A stretch of 64,000 bases of DNA, from positions 17,166 to 81,165 of the forward strand of contig CAKUYZ010000005.1 of assembly GCA_934717675.1 (NCBI GenBank), read 5' to 3'. The first letter of the stretch is position 1; every line of letters begins with the position of its first letter. Source of the DNA: an uncultured Bacteroidales bacterium. GTDB taxonomy: Bacteria > Bacteroidota > Bacteroidia > Bacteroidales > Marinilabiliaceae. This document shows positions 25,075 through 34,329 of the stretch, piece after piece. The position numbers were made by a program, and so were the translations under genes. A model generated the notes under the pieces. The model saw only the letters and a list, made by a program, of their open reading frames with translations, was not told the origin of the DNA and did no database searches.

Positions 25075-25735
25075 GGTTGAAGCTCATGCGGTGTGCCGGC
25101 GTTGGACCTAAGCGTCGGAGGGCCTCATAGTGGTCTCGCGTAGGGTAGCCCATGTTGTGCGCCCACCCGTAGCCCGGATATCGTTCGTCTAGCAGCTCCA
25201 TAATGTTGTCTCGCCGCGTCTTGGCCAAGACAGACGCGGCCGCTATGGACAGAAACTTGCCGTCGCCGCCAATGACGCACTTGTGCCCAATGGCCGAGGC
25301 CTCATCGTGAAGGCGCACCTCGACCGATGATTCCATATCTTCAAAATCAGCGTAATAGGGCCGAAACCTGTTGCCGTCTATGAGCAAGAATGTTGGCGCC
25401 ACGCTCAGGGAGCGTATGGCTCTGTGCATGGCCAAGATGGATGCGTTGAGTATGTTGAGGCGGTCAATCTCTTCCGCCGACGCTTCCGCTACGGCCCAAG
25501 CCACGGCAGCCTCTTTGATGAGTGGGGCCAACCGCTCGCGCTGCCCCGCCGACAGTTTTTTTGAGTCGTCTAGCCCCGGGAGGTCTTCCGCCTTGATGTC
25601 TGGCGGCAATATGACGGCCGCCGCCACCACGGGGCCTGCCAGCGGCCCTCGGCCGGCCTCGTCTGCCCCTGCCTCGCGCTTGTCTGCCGACCAGAACGCC
25701 CGCAGGGGCTCTTTGGACTTGTGTGTCGTCGTCAT
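25046..25735 (-). CDS. rnhB: ribonuclease HII
   Basis: A 229-aa RNase HII that cuts the RNA strand of RNA-DNA hybrids. The signature EAGADEAGRGPLAGPVVAAAV carries the first acidic ligands; LDDSKKLSAGQRERL, a VRLHDEASAIGHKCVIGGDGK segment in place of the usual ADxxxP-A-I-AAASILAK flow, and SIAAASVLAKTRRD with the following YPGYGWAHNMGYPT complete the family. The ATG at 25735 overlaps the stop of the chemoreceptor gene (ATGA), an odd coupling for a housekeeping gene. The N-terminal 25 residues are an unstructured extension. Confidence 0.93.
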   Translation of the reverse strand: MTTTHKSKEPLRAFWSADKREAGADEAGRGPLAGPVVAAAVILPPDIKAEDLPGLDDSKKLSAGQRERLAPLIKEAAVAWAVAEASAEEIDRLNILNASILAMHRAIRSLSVAPTFLLIDGNRFRPYYADFEDMESSVEVRLHDEASAIGHKCVIGGDGKFLSIAAASVLAKTRRDNIMELLDERYPGYGWAHNMGYPTRDHYEALRRLGPTPAHRMSFNLKLRDEDRD

Positions 25736-27564
25736 GCTTTGAACCTGTTCACCAGTCCTTCCATCCTGTCTGCCATAAAGGCCATCTCGTTGGCGCTCTC
25801 GGCCATCTCGTCGGCATTGGCGGCGTTCTCTTGCGTCGCGGCGTTGAGGACTCCTACGGCCGTGTTTATCTGATCTATTGATGACGTTTGTTCCGAGCTG
25901 GCCGCCTTTATCTGGTGAATCTTGTCGGCCACGCTGTGGAGTTGGGGAATCACCTCGGCCACCAGGCCGTCAATGCTTTCGGTGCTGGCTATGGCTTTTG
26001 TGGCCGTGGCCGTGGTGTCGGTGGCCGTGCGTTTTGTCATCTCCGCCAGTCGTCCCACCTCTTTTGCCACCACGGCGAATCCCATGCCTGCCTGGCCAGC
26101 TCTTGCCGCCTCCACCGAGGCGTTGAGGCTCAGCACGGTGGTCTGGTTCACCAGGTCGTTTATCGCAGTCAGTGAGCTGGCCACGTCTCTTGTGTCGTTG
26201 AGGCAGCTTGCGGACGTGCTTGCCATTGAGGTCACGAATTTGTCGGCTGCGGAAATCATCTTGTCCGCTTGGGCCGTGGTGTCGGCGTTGTGATGGACGT
26301 TGCTTGCGATCTCTTCCATGCTGGCTGATATTTCTTCAAGGCTAGACGCTTGTTTGCTGGAGTTTCCGGCCATGCTGGCCGACGTGCGAGAGATGTTTTT
26401 GCTCGTTTTTTGCAGTGCCGTGGCGGTCTGCCTCATCAGACCCACTGATTCGCGCAACGACTCTTGCATCCGCGTCATGGCCTCGCCCAGGCATTCCACC
26501 TCGTCGCCCGTGCGCCTCACGTCGATGTCTCCCGTAAGGTCGCCTGAGGCCATACTCATGGCGCTGCCGGCAAGTCGCGTCAACGGCGTCGAGAGGTTGC
26601 GGCGCAAAAAGAAGAAGACCAGCAGAATCAGCACCGCGTCTAGCGCCACGGTCACCGTCAGTGTGTTGGCTATTACGGAGCGCGATATGCTTTGCAGCAC
26701 CGAGAGGTCCATCCACGCGTGGCAGATGCCAATCATCTTGCCCCGATGGTTGGTCACTGGCGTGTAGGAAGAGAAGATGAGCGTCTGACCCGCCATCTCG
26801 GTCAGGGCCACCTGTCGCCCGTCGGCGGCCAGCGAGTCCGCCACCCACTCGTTGGGGATGCTCAGGCCGTGTATGTCCACGTCGTGGCCGTCATAAGAAG
26901 TGGCCGCGATCACGTTGTTGCGGTAGAGGCTCATCTGCGTCTGCGTAAGCCGCCCCATCTCGGCCAGGTAGGCGTCGTCTTCCACCACGGCCTGGCACAG
27001 CACCAGTGTGGCCGCCGGTTGCCCCATGTCGTCACGTATCTGCCTGACGGCCACAAGGCCAATGCCCTTGTCCATCACCTCGGCGAAGCCACTGTAGGAG
27101 TGCGAGGCGTTGTTGGCCACGTAGCGCATAAGGTCCTGCATCGATGTGAGTTGCATCTGCGTGTAGCCGCCGTAGCTGGTGCTTACGAGGTCGCAGTGCT
27201 TGTCTGCCAACACGAAACCTTGGTAGCGGTGCAGCTTCACATCGGCCCGTAAAATCTCGCTGAGTGTGCTGAAGTCTTCTTGGCGCAGCTGGGCGGGAAT
27301 CTGCGGGTAGACCTCTGTGAGGCCCTGGGCGTAGTTTTCCAGCTGGGCGGTCTGGCTTTCGCGTATGTGCTTTGAGATCTGCATCTTCTCCGAAATCGAG
27401 CTCTCGAAGAAGTGCCCCAGTATCCTGTTTCGAGACACTGAGACGCTTATGTTCTGCGCAAGATTTAGGATTAGGGTGAAGACGATGAAGGCTATGGTTA
27501 TTTTGGCCAGGACGCTGCTCTTCACTTTTCGGGCCGCGTCTTTTATTTTGCCTGCTTGTAGCAT
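25732..27564 (-). CDS. methyl-accepting chemotaxis protein (orphan)
   Basis: A 610-aa chemoreceptor: transmembrane helix at about residues 22-42, a periplasmic/extracytoplasmic sensor (about 45-290) of Cache-like type, a second transmembrane helix (LDAVLILLVFFFLRR), a HAMP domain (RNLSTPLTRLAGSAMSMASGDL) and a long signalling helix hairpin with the tip LVNQTTVLSLNASVEAARAG then GFAVVAKEVGRLAE. The tip keeps most of the canonical motif but reads VNQTTVLSLNA rather than xFQTNLLALNA. No cheA, cheW or motility gene is in the window. It may report to an unlinked system or act otherwise. It is translationally coupled to rnhB. Confidence 0.9.
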   Translation of the reverse strand: MLQAGKIKDAARKVKSSVLAKITIAFIVFTLILNLAQNISVSVSRNRILGHFFESSISEKMQISKHIRESQTAQLENYAQGLTEVYPQIPAQLRQEDFSTLSEILRADVKLHRYQGFVLADKHCDLVSTSYGGYTQMQLTSMQDLMRYVANNASHSYSGFAEVMDKGIGLVAVRQIRDDMGQPAATLVLCQAVVEDDAYLAEMGRLTQTQMSLYRNNVIAATSYDGHDVDIHGLSIPNEWVADSLAADGRQVALTEMAGQTLIFSSYTPVTNHRGKMIGICHAWMDLSVLQSISRSVIANTLTVTVALDAVLILLVFFFLRRNLSTPLTRLAGSAMSMASGDLTGDIDVRRTGDEVECLGEAMTRMQESLRESVGLMRQTATALQKTSKNISRTSASMAGNSSKQASSLEEISASMEEIASNVHHNADTTAQADKMISAADKFVTSMASTSASCLNDTRDVASSLTAINDLVNQTTVLSLNASVEAARAGQAGMGFAVVAKEVGRLAEMTKRTATDTTATATKAIASTESIDGLVAEVIPQLHSVADKIHQIKAASSEQTSSIDQINTAVGVLNAATQENAANADEMAESANEMAFMADRMEGLVNRFKA

Positions 27565-27821
27565 TTTCGGGGTTGGGGCTTGTTTTCTTGTGTCTTGCGG
27601 TCGCGAATTTACTTCAAAATATCTTACGGAGCGGCTCTGCGCCAGTGTGTAACTGAAGTGTTATGGCAAAGTTTCGCCTGCTTGTGCGAATGGCATTGGA
27701 AATATGTTTAAGCGCGGCTATTCTTAATGTTTTATGCGAGGTGGATATTGTGATATTGAAAGTGTGGAACCTGGTAAATTTTCTCTTTGAAAGATTTTTG
27801 CTTAAAAATCTTTCTGATTGT

Positions 27822-27851
27822 TTTGCAATGACCACAAAATGCCTACATTTG
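27822..27851 (+). promoter_or_regulatory. near-consensus Bacteroidota promoter
   Basis: TTTG at 27822-27825, 18 bp, then TACATTTG at 27844-27851: an excellent match to the Bacteroidota primary sigma promoter. Transcription should start near 27858. Confidence 0.7.
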
Positions 27852-27857
27852 CATTGT

Positions 27858-28013
27858 GATTAGCGGTGAACAGGGCTTGTTCTTTGTTCGGGCCAATCAG
27901 TCCTAACCTGACTCGACATATAGGGCGGTTCTGGAATCCGCAAAGTCCATAACTGTTCTTTTGTAATTGAAGCCTTCCCGATGAGATATCGGGGAGGCTT
28001 TGCTGTTCTTTTG
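27858..28013 (+). ncRNA. candidate structured RNA upstream of the TolC-MacAB-like operon
   Basis: Starts at a strong promoter and ends with a 13-bp hairpin (AAGCCTTCCCGAT, GAGAT loop, ATCGGGGAGGCTT). GAACAG near the 5' end (27868-27873) can pair with either of two copies of CTGTTC, each within an 11-base direct repeat CTGTTCTTTTG that flanks the hairpin (27953-27963 and 28003-28013). GCGG...CCGC makes another small hairpin in the middle. The tail after the hairpin is only partly T-rich. It could be an independent small RNA, an attenuator or a ligand-binding leader. It resembles no class I can name. Confidence 0.42.
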
Positions 28014-28126
28014 CGGGAAGGGTGGGCCGCTTGTCGTCAAAAATGGCCTTTTGGGCGATTTGTCACGCGCCCGGAGCCTCTTTCGTCATAAATTTATGCT
28101 ATCAACAAGATAACTCGAACAGCAGA

Positions 28127-29497
28127 ATGACGACTAGGCAAAAGATGGCGATTGTCGCCCTGATGGCTCTGACCGCCCGCGGAGCGGTTTTCGCCCAACA
28201 GGCCGAGGCCGCGGCGGAGGGCCACAAGTGGACTCTGAGCGAGTGCATTGACTATGCGCTGCAAAACAACTTGGAGGTCAAAGGCAGCGAGCTGACGCAA
28301 GAGCAAGCTCACGCTCAGGTGGATGGGGCCAAAGGCCAGCTCATGCCGTCGCTGAGCTTCTCCACCCAGCAGACATTGGGCTGGAGGCCGTGGAGTCAAA
28401 ACACCGTGGCTCTGAATGGCGGCACCATGACCACGACGCAGAGCGACGCCACATATTCCGGTGGCTATAACCTCTCAGCCAACTGGACGGTCTGGGACGG
28501 CGGGCGAACACGCCGCGAGCTTCAGGGCTACAGGTTGGAGGAGCAGAAGGCCGAGGCCGATGGCCGCGTGGCGGCACGGTCGGTAGAGGAGCAAATTGTG
28601 CAATACTACGTCCAGATTCTTTATGAGGCCGAGGCAGCCAGGGTGGCGGACAGCACATTGGCGGCCAGCGCGTCGCTCTTGAGTCGTGGCGTGGCCATGA
28701 TGGCGGCCGGACAGCTGGCGCGGGCCGACGTGGCGCAGCTTGAGGCGCAAAAAAGCCAAGACGAGTATGCCCTGGTGAGCGCGCGGGCGCAGTTGGCTAC
28801 GTATAAGATGCGGCTCAAGCAGATTCTCGAGATCATCAAGACGCAAGACTTCGACGTGGCCACACCCGACGTGGCCGATGCCGATGTCTTGGCCCCGCTG
28901 CCCTCAGTAGACGACGTCTTCTTGCGGGCCATGGAGGCGCAGCCCTCGGTCTTGTCTAGCCGCCTGGCCGTGCGTCAGGCCGAGATTCAGGAGCGTGTGG
29001 CTCGCGCGGGGCGTTATCCCACAGTGAATCTCTCCGCGGCAGTCTCAACCAACCACAGCAGCGCGTCAAATGACGGGGTGGGGGAGCAGATGAAACAAAA
29101 CGTGAACAACTCCATAGGGTTGAGCATCCAGGTGCCTATTCTGGACAACCGCCAGACGCGCGTCAGCAGGGCCAAGGCGCAAATATCTCGTCGCCAGACG
29201 GAGCTGGACAGTCGCCAAACGGAGAATGACGTATATCGCCAAGTGGAGACCTATTGGCTCGCCGCTCAAAGTGCGCAGACGCAATATGTGGCGGCCTTGG
29301 CCAATGAGAAGAGCATGAGCGAGAGTTTCGACTTGGTGACGGAGCAGTTTCGCCTGGGGCTGAAAAACATGGCCGAGGTCACCACGGGCAAGAGCGACCT
29401 CCTGACGGCCAGGCAGCAGGTGCTGCAAAGCAAATACACAGCCCTGCTCAACATTGCCCTGCTCAAGTTCTACGCCGGCGATGAGCTTGAGCTCTGA
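28127..29497 (+). CDS. TolC family outer-membrane efflux protein
   Basis: A 456-aa TolC-type channel. ATG 28127 starts a signal peptide (MTTRQKMAIVALMALTARGAVFAQQ); a long in-frame upstream extension to 28022 is not protein-like. The mature part begins WTLSECIDYALQNNLEVKGSELT, the first OEP repeat; two long coiled-coil hairpin regions (about residues 150-240 and 350-430) contain the usual QARxxL-type heptads. It forms the outer-membrane exit of a tripartite exporter with the adaptor and ABC genes directly downstream. Confidence 0.9.
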   Translation: MTTRQKMAIVALMALTARGAVFAQQAEAAAEGHKWTLSECIDYALQNNLEVKGSELTQEQAHAQVDGAKGQLMPSLSFSTQQTLGWRPWSQNTVALNGGTMTTTQSDATYSGGYNLSANWTVWDGGRTRRELQGYRLEEQKAEADGRVAARSVEEQIVQYYVQILYEAEAARVADSTLAASASLLSRGVAMMAAGQLARADVAQLEAQKSQDEYALVSARAQLATYKMRLKQILEIIKTQDFDVATPDVADADVLAPLPSVDDVFLRAMEAQPSVLSSRLAVRQAEIQERVARAGRYPTVNLSAAVSTNHSSASNDGVGEQMKQNVNNSIGLSIQVPILDNRQTRVSRAKAQISRRQTELDSRQTENDVYRQVETYWLAAQSAQTQYVAALANEKSMSESFDLVTEQFRLGLKNMAEVTTGKSDLLTARQQVLQSKYTALLNIALLKFYAGDELEL

Positions 29498-29550
29498 CGG
29501 CGGGCAAGGTAATTAAGACTCGAATATTCAACACGAAAAATCAAGTGATA

Positions 29551-30708
29551 ATGAAGCAGATATGCGCAGGATCCGCGGCAGTGGTGCTAGCCTTGGCCTT
29601 GGCCTCATGCGGCGAGCAGCCACCCGTGAGCTACACCATGGTTGCCGTGTCGCGGCAAGACATTGCCACGTCCGTGACGGCCACGGGCACCATTGAACCG
29701 GTGACGAAGGTGGAGGTGGGCACGCAGGTGAGCGGAATCATTGACAAGATCTATGTGGACTACAACAGCGAGGTCAAAAAGGGGCAAGTGATCGCCGAGC
29801 TTGACAAGACGAACCTTCTCTCCGAGCTCACGTCCGCCAAGAGCAATTTGGCCAACGCCCAAAGCGAGTTGGACTATGAGAAGGCCAATTTCGACCGCTA
29901 TGCCACCCTTTTTGACAAGGGGCTAGTCTCGGTCAACGACTATGAGACCGCACGCCTGAGCTTTGAAAAGGCTCGTCAACAGATTGTGGTCCAGCAGCAA
30001 AACGTGGCCAAAGCGCAGACCAACCTCGGCTACGCCACAATCACCAGTCCCATTGACGGCATTGTGCTGAGCCGCGAGGTGGAGGAGGGGCAGACGGTGG
30101 CCTCGGCCATGACCACGCCTACGCTCTTCTACATTGCTCAAGACCTGACGGATATGCGCGTCATCGCCGACGTCGATGAGGCGGACATTGGCGGCGTGAA
30201 GCAGGGGCAGAGGGTCACGTTCACTGTCGACGCCTTCCCCGACGACGTTTTTGCAGGCCAAGTGACTCAGGTGCGCCAAGAGGCGACGACGGAGAGCAAC
30301 GTGGTGACGTATGAGGTGGTCATCTCGGCTCCAAACAAAGACTTGAAGCTCCTGCCCGGGCTCACGGCAAATGTGACAATCTATACGGCCGAGCGCGTCG
30401 GCGTGCTGGCCGTGCCGAGCAAGGCGTTGCGCTTCAGCCCCAACGCGGCTCTGCTTGCGCCAGACCAGACGGTGCAGGACACCGACGCGAAGACCAAGGT
30501 GTGGCAGTTTGACGGCCGCGTGTTCAAGGCTCTGCCCATCAGCACGGGTCTCAATGGTGGCCTGATGGTGGAGGTGACAGATGGCCTCATGGAAGGAGAC
30601 AAGGTGGTGGTGAGCTTCGAGCTTGGCGCCACAGCTGGCGCGGAGGTCGGCTCCGAGGCCAAGAGCAACCCGTTTATGCCAGGCCCTCCGGGGAGAAAGA
30701 AAAAATAG
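29551..30708 (+). CDS. MacA-like periplasmic adaptor lipoprotein (HlyD/RND-MFP family)
   Basis: A 385-aa membrane-fusion protein. ATG 29551 starts a signal peptide with lipobox LALASC (Cys near residue 19). Then come TGTIEPVTKVEVGTQVSGIIDKIYVDYNSEVKKGQVIAELD (first lipoyl half), a coiled-coil hairpin (about 80-150), the second lipoyl half ITSPIDGIVLSREVEEGQTV, and beta-barrel and membrane-proximal domains. It bridges the inner-membrane ABC transporter and TolC protein. It ends with a basic PGRKKK tail. Confidence 0.9.
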   Translation: MKQICAGSAAVVLALALASCGEQPPVSYTMVAVSRQDIATSVTATGTIEPVTKVEVGTQVSGIIDKIYVDYNSEVKKGQVIAELDKTNLLSELTSAKSNLANAQSELDYEKANFDRYATLFDKGLVSVNDYETARLSFEKARQQIVVQQQNVAKAQTNLGYATITSPIDGIVLSREVEEGQTVASAMTTPTLFYIAQDLTDMRVIADVDEADIGGVKQGQRVTFTVDAFPDDVFAGQVTQVRQEATTESNVVTYEVVISAPNKDLKLLPGLTANVTIYTAERVGVLAVPSKALRFSPNAALLAPDQTVQDTDAKTKVWQFDGRVFKALPISTGLNGGLMVEVTDGLMEGDKVVVSFELGATAGAEVGSEAKSNPFMPGPPGRKKK

Positions 30709-30725
30709 CGGGGAGGAGAGACGCC

Positions 30726-31499
30726 ATGGCAGATAACATCAGCAAGGCCGATGACCGCAAGGTGGTCATTGAGCTGCGAGACGTGAGGCGCGACTTCCGT
30801 GTGGGAGACGAGACTGTGCATGCCCTGCGCGGCGTGAGTTTCACAATACGCGAGGGCGAGTTTGTCACCATCATGGGTACTTCCGGCTCCGGCAAAAGCA
30901 CCCTGCTCAACCAGTTGGGATGCCTAGACACCCCGACGAGCGGTGAGTATATACTGGACGGGGTCTCGGTGCGCTCCATGAGCAAAAACCAAAGGGCGCG
31001 CCTGCGCAACCGCAAGATCGGTTTCGTCTTCCAAAACTACAATCTGCTGCCTAAGACCACGGCCGTGGAAAATGTGGAGCTGCCGCTCATGTATAATAAC
31101 AAATATAACTCCGCCCAGCGGCGCGAGGCGGCGGTGAGGGCACTGGAGGCCGTGGGCCTGGGCAACAGGCTGGACCACATGAGCAACCAGATGAGCGGTG
31201 GCCAGATGCAGAGGGTGGCCATCGCCCGCGCGCTGGTCAATGACCCGGCCGTCATCTTGGCAGATGAGGCCACGGGAAACCTAGACACGCGGACGTCGTT
31301 TGAGATGCTCGTGCTGTTCCAAAGGCTGCACGACGAGGGGAGGACCATAATCTTTGTGACCCACAACCCCGAAATTGCGCAATACAGCAGCCGCAACATA
31401 ATGCTCCGCGACGGCAAGATTCGCGAAGACGTCGAAAATGGGCATCCGCTCTCGGCCGCCGAGGCTCTGGCCGCCTTGCCTAAGCCGCAAGACGATTGA
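30726..31499 (+). CDS. ABC transporter ATP-binding protein (MacB/LolD-like)
   Basis: A 257-aa nucleotide-binding subunit: Walker A GTSGSGKST, signature MSGGQMQRVAIARAL, Walker B VILADEATGNLD, and the H-loop FVTHN. The sequence VVIELRDVRRDFRVGDETVHALRGVSF is typical of the MacB/LolD branch. It pairs with the separate permease downstream; in proteobacterial MacB the two are fused. Confidence 0.93.
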   Translation: MADNISKADDRKVVIELRDVRRDFRVGDETVHALRGVSFTIREGEFVTIMGTSGSGKSTLLNQLGCLDTPTSGEYILDGVSVRSMSKNQRARLRNRKIGFVFQNYNLLPKTTAVENVELPLMYNNKYNSAQRREAAVRALEAVGLGNRLDHMSNQMSGGQMQRVAIARALVNDPAVILADEATGNLDTRTSFEMLVLFQRLHDEGRTIIFVTHNPEIAQYSSRNIMLRDGKIREDVENGHPLSAAEALAALPKPQDD

Positions 31500-31530
31500 C
31501 GAATAATATGACACTAACACATGACGACCA

Positions 31531-32751
31531 ATGAACTTCATAAACCTTTTCAAGGTGGCCTTGCGGGCCGTGGCCAGCAATAAGTTCCGCTCGTTCCTCT
31601 CCATGCTCGGCATCATCATAGGCGTGGCGGCGGTCATCATCATGATGGCCATAGGTCAAGGCTCGAAAGAGAGCGTGAGGGCCAACATATCGCAGATGGG
31701 TACCAACATGATAATGGTCCGCCCGGGCTCCGACCAGCGCGGCGGCGTGAGGCTGGACCCCTCCGAGATGCAGACTCTCAAGGTGGAGGACTATGAGGCC
31801 ATATTGGCCGACAAGCGCTTCATAACATACGTCTCGCCAGAGGTCTCGGCCTCGGGACAGGTCATTTTCGGAGCCAACAACACTAGCGCGTCAATGTATG
31901 GCGAGAGCTTGGACTATTTTGACATCAAGAAGTGGGAGCTGAAGGACGGAGAGACGTTTTCTGACGAGGACATACGCCACAACGCCAAGGTGTGCGTGGT
32001 CGGCACCACCATTGTCAAGGAGCTTTTCGGCGACGCCGATGCCGACTGCGTGGGACGTACGGTGCGCTTCAAGTCCATCCCGTTCCGCATCGTGGGAGTG
32101 CTGAAAACCAAGGGCTACAATAACTGGGGCATGGATCAGGACAATGTGCTGATTGCCCCTTACACCACCGTCATGAAGAGGCTCCTGGCGCAGACTTTCT
32201 TCAACTCCATCAACTGCTCCGCCATAACGGAGGAACTCACTGACGAGGCCGTGGAGGAGCTAACCACAATCCTCCGCTCGTCTCACAAGCTCAAGGAGGC
32301 GGACGATGACAATTTCACCATCCGCAGCCAACAGGAGATGATGGAGACCATGAGCAGCACCATGGACACCATCACGGTCATCTTGGTCGTGGCGGCGGCC
32401 TTCTCGCTACTGGTGGCGGGCATCGGCATCATGAACATAATGTTGGTGTCGGTCACGGAGCGCACCCGCGAGATCGGGTTGCGCATGAGCGTCGGGGCGC
32501 GGTCGATAGACATCAGCAATCAGTTCCTCATAGAGAGCGTCATGATCAGCCTCACGGGTGGCGTTTTGGGCGTGGTGGTGGGTTGGCTCGGCACGCTTCT
32601 ATGTGGGCAGTTCGGTTTACCAACCTCCATTCCCATGTGGAGCATTTTCGTCTCGTTCGCTGTCTGCACCGTCATTGGTGTAGGCTTCGGTTACATTCCG
32701 GCCAGCAAGGCCGCCAATCTGGACCCCATTGAGGCCATAAGGTACGAGTAG
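31531..32751 (+). CDS. ABC transporter permease (MacB/FtsX-type)
   Basis: A 406-aa permease with one N-terminal transmembrane helix (FRSFLSMLGIIIGVAAVIIMMAIG), a periplasmic MacB_PCD domain (about residues 45-260) and three C-terminal helices of the FtsX domain (ILVVAAAFSLLVAGIGIMNIML, ISLTGGVLGVVVGWLGTLLC, FVSFAVCTVIGVGFGYIPA). With the ATP-binding protein, adaptor and TolC protein it forms a mechanotransmission-type exporter; substrate (toxic peptide, antibiotic, siderophore or lipoprotein) is unknown. Followed by a strong terminator. Confidence 0.92.
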   Translation: MNFINLFKVALRAVASNKFRSFLSMLGIIIGVAAVIIMMAIGQGSKESVRANISQMGTNMIMVRPGSDQRGGVRLDPSEMQTLKVEDYEAILADKRFITYVSPEVSASGQVIFGANNTSASMYGESLDYFDIKKWELKDGETFSDEDIRHNAKVCVVGTTIVKELFGDADADCVGRTVRFKSIPFRIVGVLKTKGYNNWGMDQDNVLIAPYTTVMKRLLAQTFFNSINCSAITEELTDEAVEELTTILRSSHKLKEADDDNFTIRSQQEMMETMSSTMDTITVILVVAAAFSLLVAGIGIMNIMLVSVTERTREIGLRMSVGARSIDISNQFLIESVMISLTGGVLGVVVGWLGTLLCGQFGLPTSIPMWSIFVSFAVCTVIGVGFGYIPASKAANLDPIEAIRYE

Positions 32752-32772
32752 CCGCATTGGGGGGCTATAAGC

Positions 32773-32820
32773 AAGAGACCCGTCGCATGAGGTTTAAGCC
32801 TTCGCGACGGGTCTCTCTTT
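32773..32820. terminator. bidirectional terminator between the ABC exporter and DUF6850 genes
   Basis: AGAGACCCGTCGC (32774-32786) pairs perfectly with GCGACGGGTCTCT (32804-32816); 13-bp stem, 17-nt loop, CTTT tail on the plus strand. It lies between convergent operons. Confidence 0.8.
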
Positions 32821-32835
32821 GTGTTTTGCCGTGCG

Positions 32836-34311
32836 TCAGATTGTCACGCCGGCTGTCAGTGTCACGCCCCAGGCGGGCGCGAAAGCTCGGCCCCCATACC
32901 ATAGGGCTGTGGCTGCCGCTCGCAGAAATATGGTGTGGATGTGCCCCCACCCCCCGATGTCGGCCCGCAGGTTGGCCTCGCCGCCCGTGCGCGCCGTTGT
33001 CTGCCGCTCAAATGCGGCTCGCTCAATGGCCAGGGCTCGCGGCATCTCTTTGGGTGTCGGCGCGCCAAGGTCGCATCGGGTGGCCAGCGCTGCTCGGTGT
33101 GTGGCTCCAAGGCCGTAAGAGAGGCGCAGCCGTAGCGTGGCTTGGCTCCATGCCGTAGCTAAGATGTCGGCCGCCAGGGTTGTTTTCTCCAGAGTGCGTC
33201 GGGCGTCGGTGTTTCTCTCCTCCGTGTGGCTCCATATGGCGCGTGCCGTCAGTTCAAGGTGTGCGGCGTGGGCGTTGGAGGAGTGGAATGTGAGGGTGGC
33301 CTCTTGCGCCGTGGCCTCATATGGCTTGCGTCTCGCAATGGGCCGATATGTGTGCGTGCCATCGTCAAATATGGTTTGCGTCAACTCGTTGCGCGTCCAC
33401 GATGCCGCAATGGCTAGTCTGTGACGCCAACGCTCCGATGCCATGGGGCATGAGGCTTGGGCCCATAGGCATCGGCGCGTGGTCTCGTCAATCACCGCGT
33501 TGTCCAAGTCGGGCATCTCTTTTTCCAGATGGTTGCGCCCAATGCCGACCTCTGCGCTCACGGGCCCGTCATACGTCAGTCCGCCGCTTATGGCCCTGCC
33601 TTTATAATAGGCCTCGTCATTAGAGCCCGCGAAGCGGGTGTAGTCCGTGCCCAGCCCTTGCAAGTGATAGATGGTCGAGGATGCTCCATATTCGTTATAG
33701 AAGTCAATGTCAACCTCTTGCGAATATTTCCGCAGAGAGCAGAAAAGCCCAACCGAATGCCCCTCCACCACCGTGAGCCACCCTCCTGCCGTCACTCTCG
33801 CCACTGTGGCGTCGGCCTTGGGGCGCGGGTCTGTTGTGCGGAACTCTGTGGCGGACGAGTATTCCACCTGCAAGCCCGCGCCAGCCCTGCGCCCGCGCCA
33901 AGCGAAGCCGGCCAAGAAGTCGTAGGCCTCTCTCTCCTTGTCTCCTCCCGCGGTGTCGGCCGCGGCCATGGGCCCTATCTCGGCATAGTCGGCCGTCTCG
34001 GATAGCTGGACGTCCGTGCGCCGCCCGTCATCATATGCGGCGCGGCCCCATGCCACGCGGCCATTGCCTAGGCGCAGAAAGGTGTGGCCCGCGGCTTCCC
34101 ATCCCCTCCATCTCGCGCCCTCTTGCGCCAGTTCGCTCATATGTGAGCGGGAGGTGAGGCCGACGTGAATTTCGGAGTGAGACGAGTCTTGGCGTGCGGC
34201 CATGCGTGCCGGGTTGCCGGGCGTGAGGGCGGCGTGGCGCGGCTCTTGTGCCGCCGCCACCAAGCCGTGGGCCAGGGCTGCCACCAAGATTATGAGCTGA
34301 CGTGAGGTCAT
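32836..34311 (-). CDS. DUF6850 family outer-membrane beta-barrel protein
   Basis: A 491-aa protein with a signal peptide (MTSRQLIILVAALAHGLVAAAQ). The body is a series of amphipathic strands such as RRAGAGLQVEYSS, VARVTAGGWLTVVEGHSVGLF and the closing WGVTLTAGVTI, with the YNEYGASSTIYHLQGLGTDYTRFAGS segment I associate with the DUF6850 family. These proteins are predicted barrels and typically lie next to DUF4876 and a TonB receptor, as here. The likely role is surface or outer-membrane partner of that receptor. Last gene of the operon ZIP-TonB receptor-DUF4876-DUF6850. Confidence 0.75.
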   Translation of the reverse strand: MTSRQLIILVAALAHGLVAAAQEPRHAALTPGNPARMAARQDSSHSEIHVGLTSRSHMSELAQEGARWRGWEAAGHTFLRLGNGRVAWGRAAYDDGRRTDVQLSETADYAEIGPMAAADTAGGDKEREAYDFLAGFAWRGRRAGAGLQVEYSSATEFRTTDPRPKADATVARVTAGGWLTVVEGHSVGLFCSLRKYSQEVDIDFYNEYGASSTIYHLQGLGTDYTRFAGSNDEAYYKGRAISGGLTYDGPVSAEVGIGRNHLEKEMPDLDNAVIDETTRRCLWAQASCPMASERWRHRLAIAASWTRNELTQTIFDDGTHTYRPIARRKPYEATAQEATLTFHSSNAHAAHLELTARAIWSHTEERNTDARRTLEKTTLAADILATAWSQATLRLRLSYGLGATHRAALATRCDLGAPTPKEMPRALAIERAAFERQTTARTGGEANLRADIGGWGHIHTIFLRAAATALWYGGRAFAPAWGVTLTAGVTI

Positions 34312-34329
34312 ATGAGCGGGCTGTGACGC

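Larger units (their letters stand above)
27565..28126 (+). other. 560-bp intergenic region holding a structured RNA candidate
   Basis: No protein gene is supported. The visible elements are a near-ideal plus-strand promoter (27822-27851), a structured segment ending in a hairpin (27970-28000) and a weak TAAATTTA element (28089-28096) that might be a separate promoter for the TolC operon. The stretch 27620-27820 is AT-rich with nothing I can name. Confidence 0.6.
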
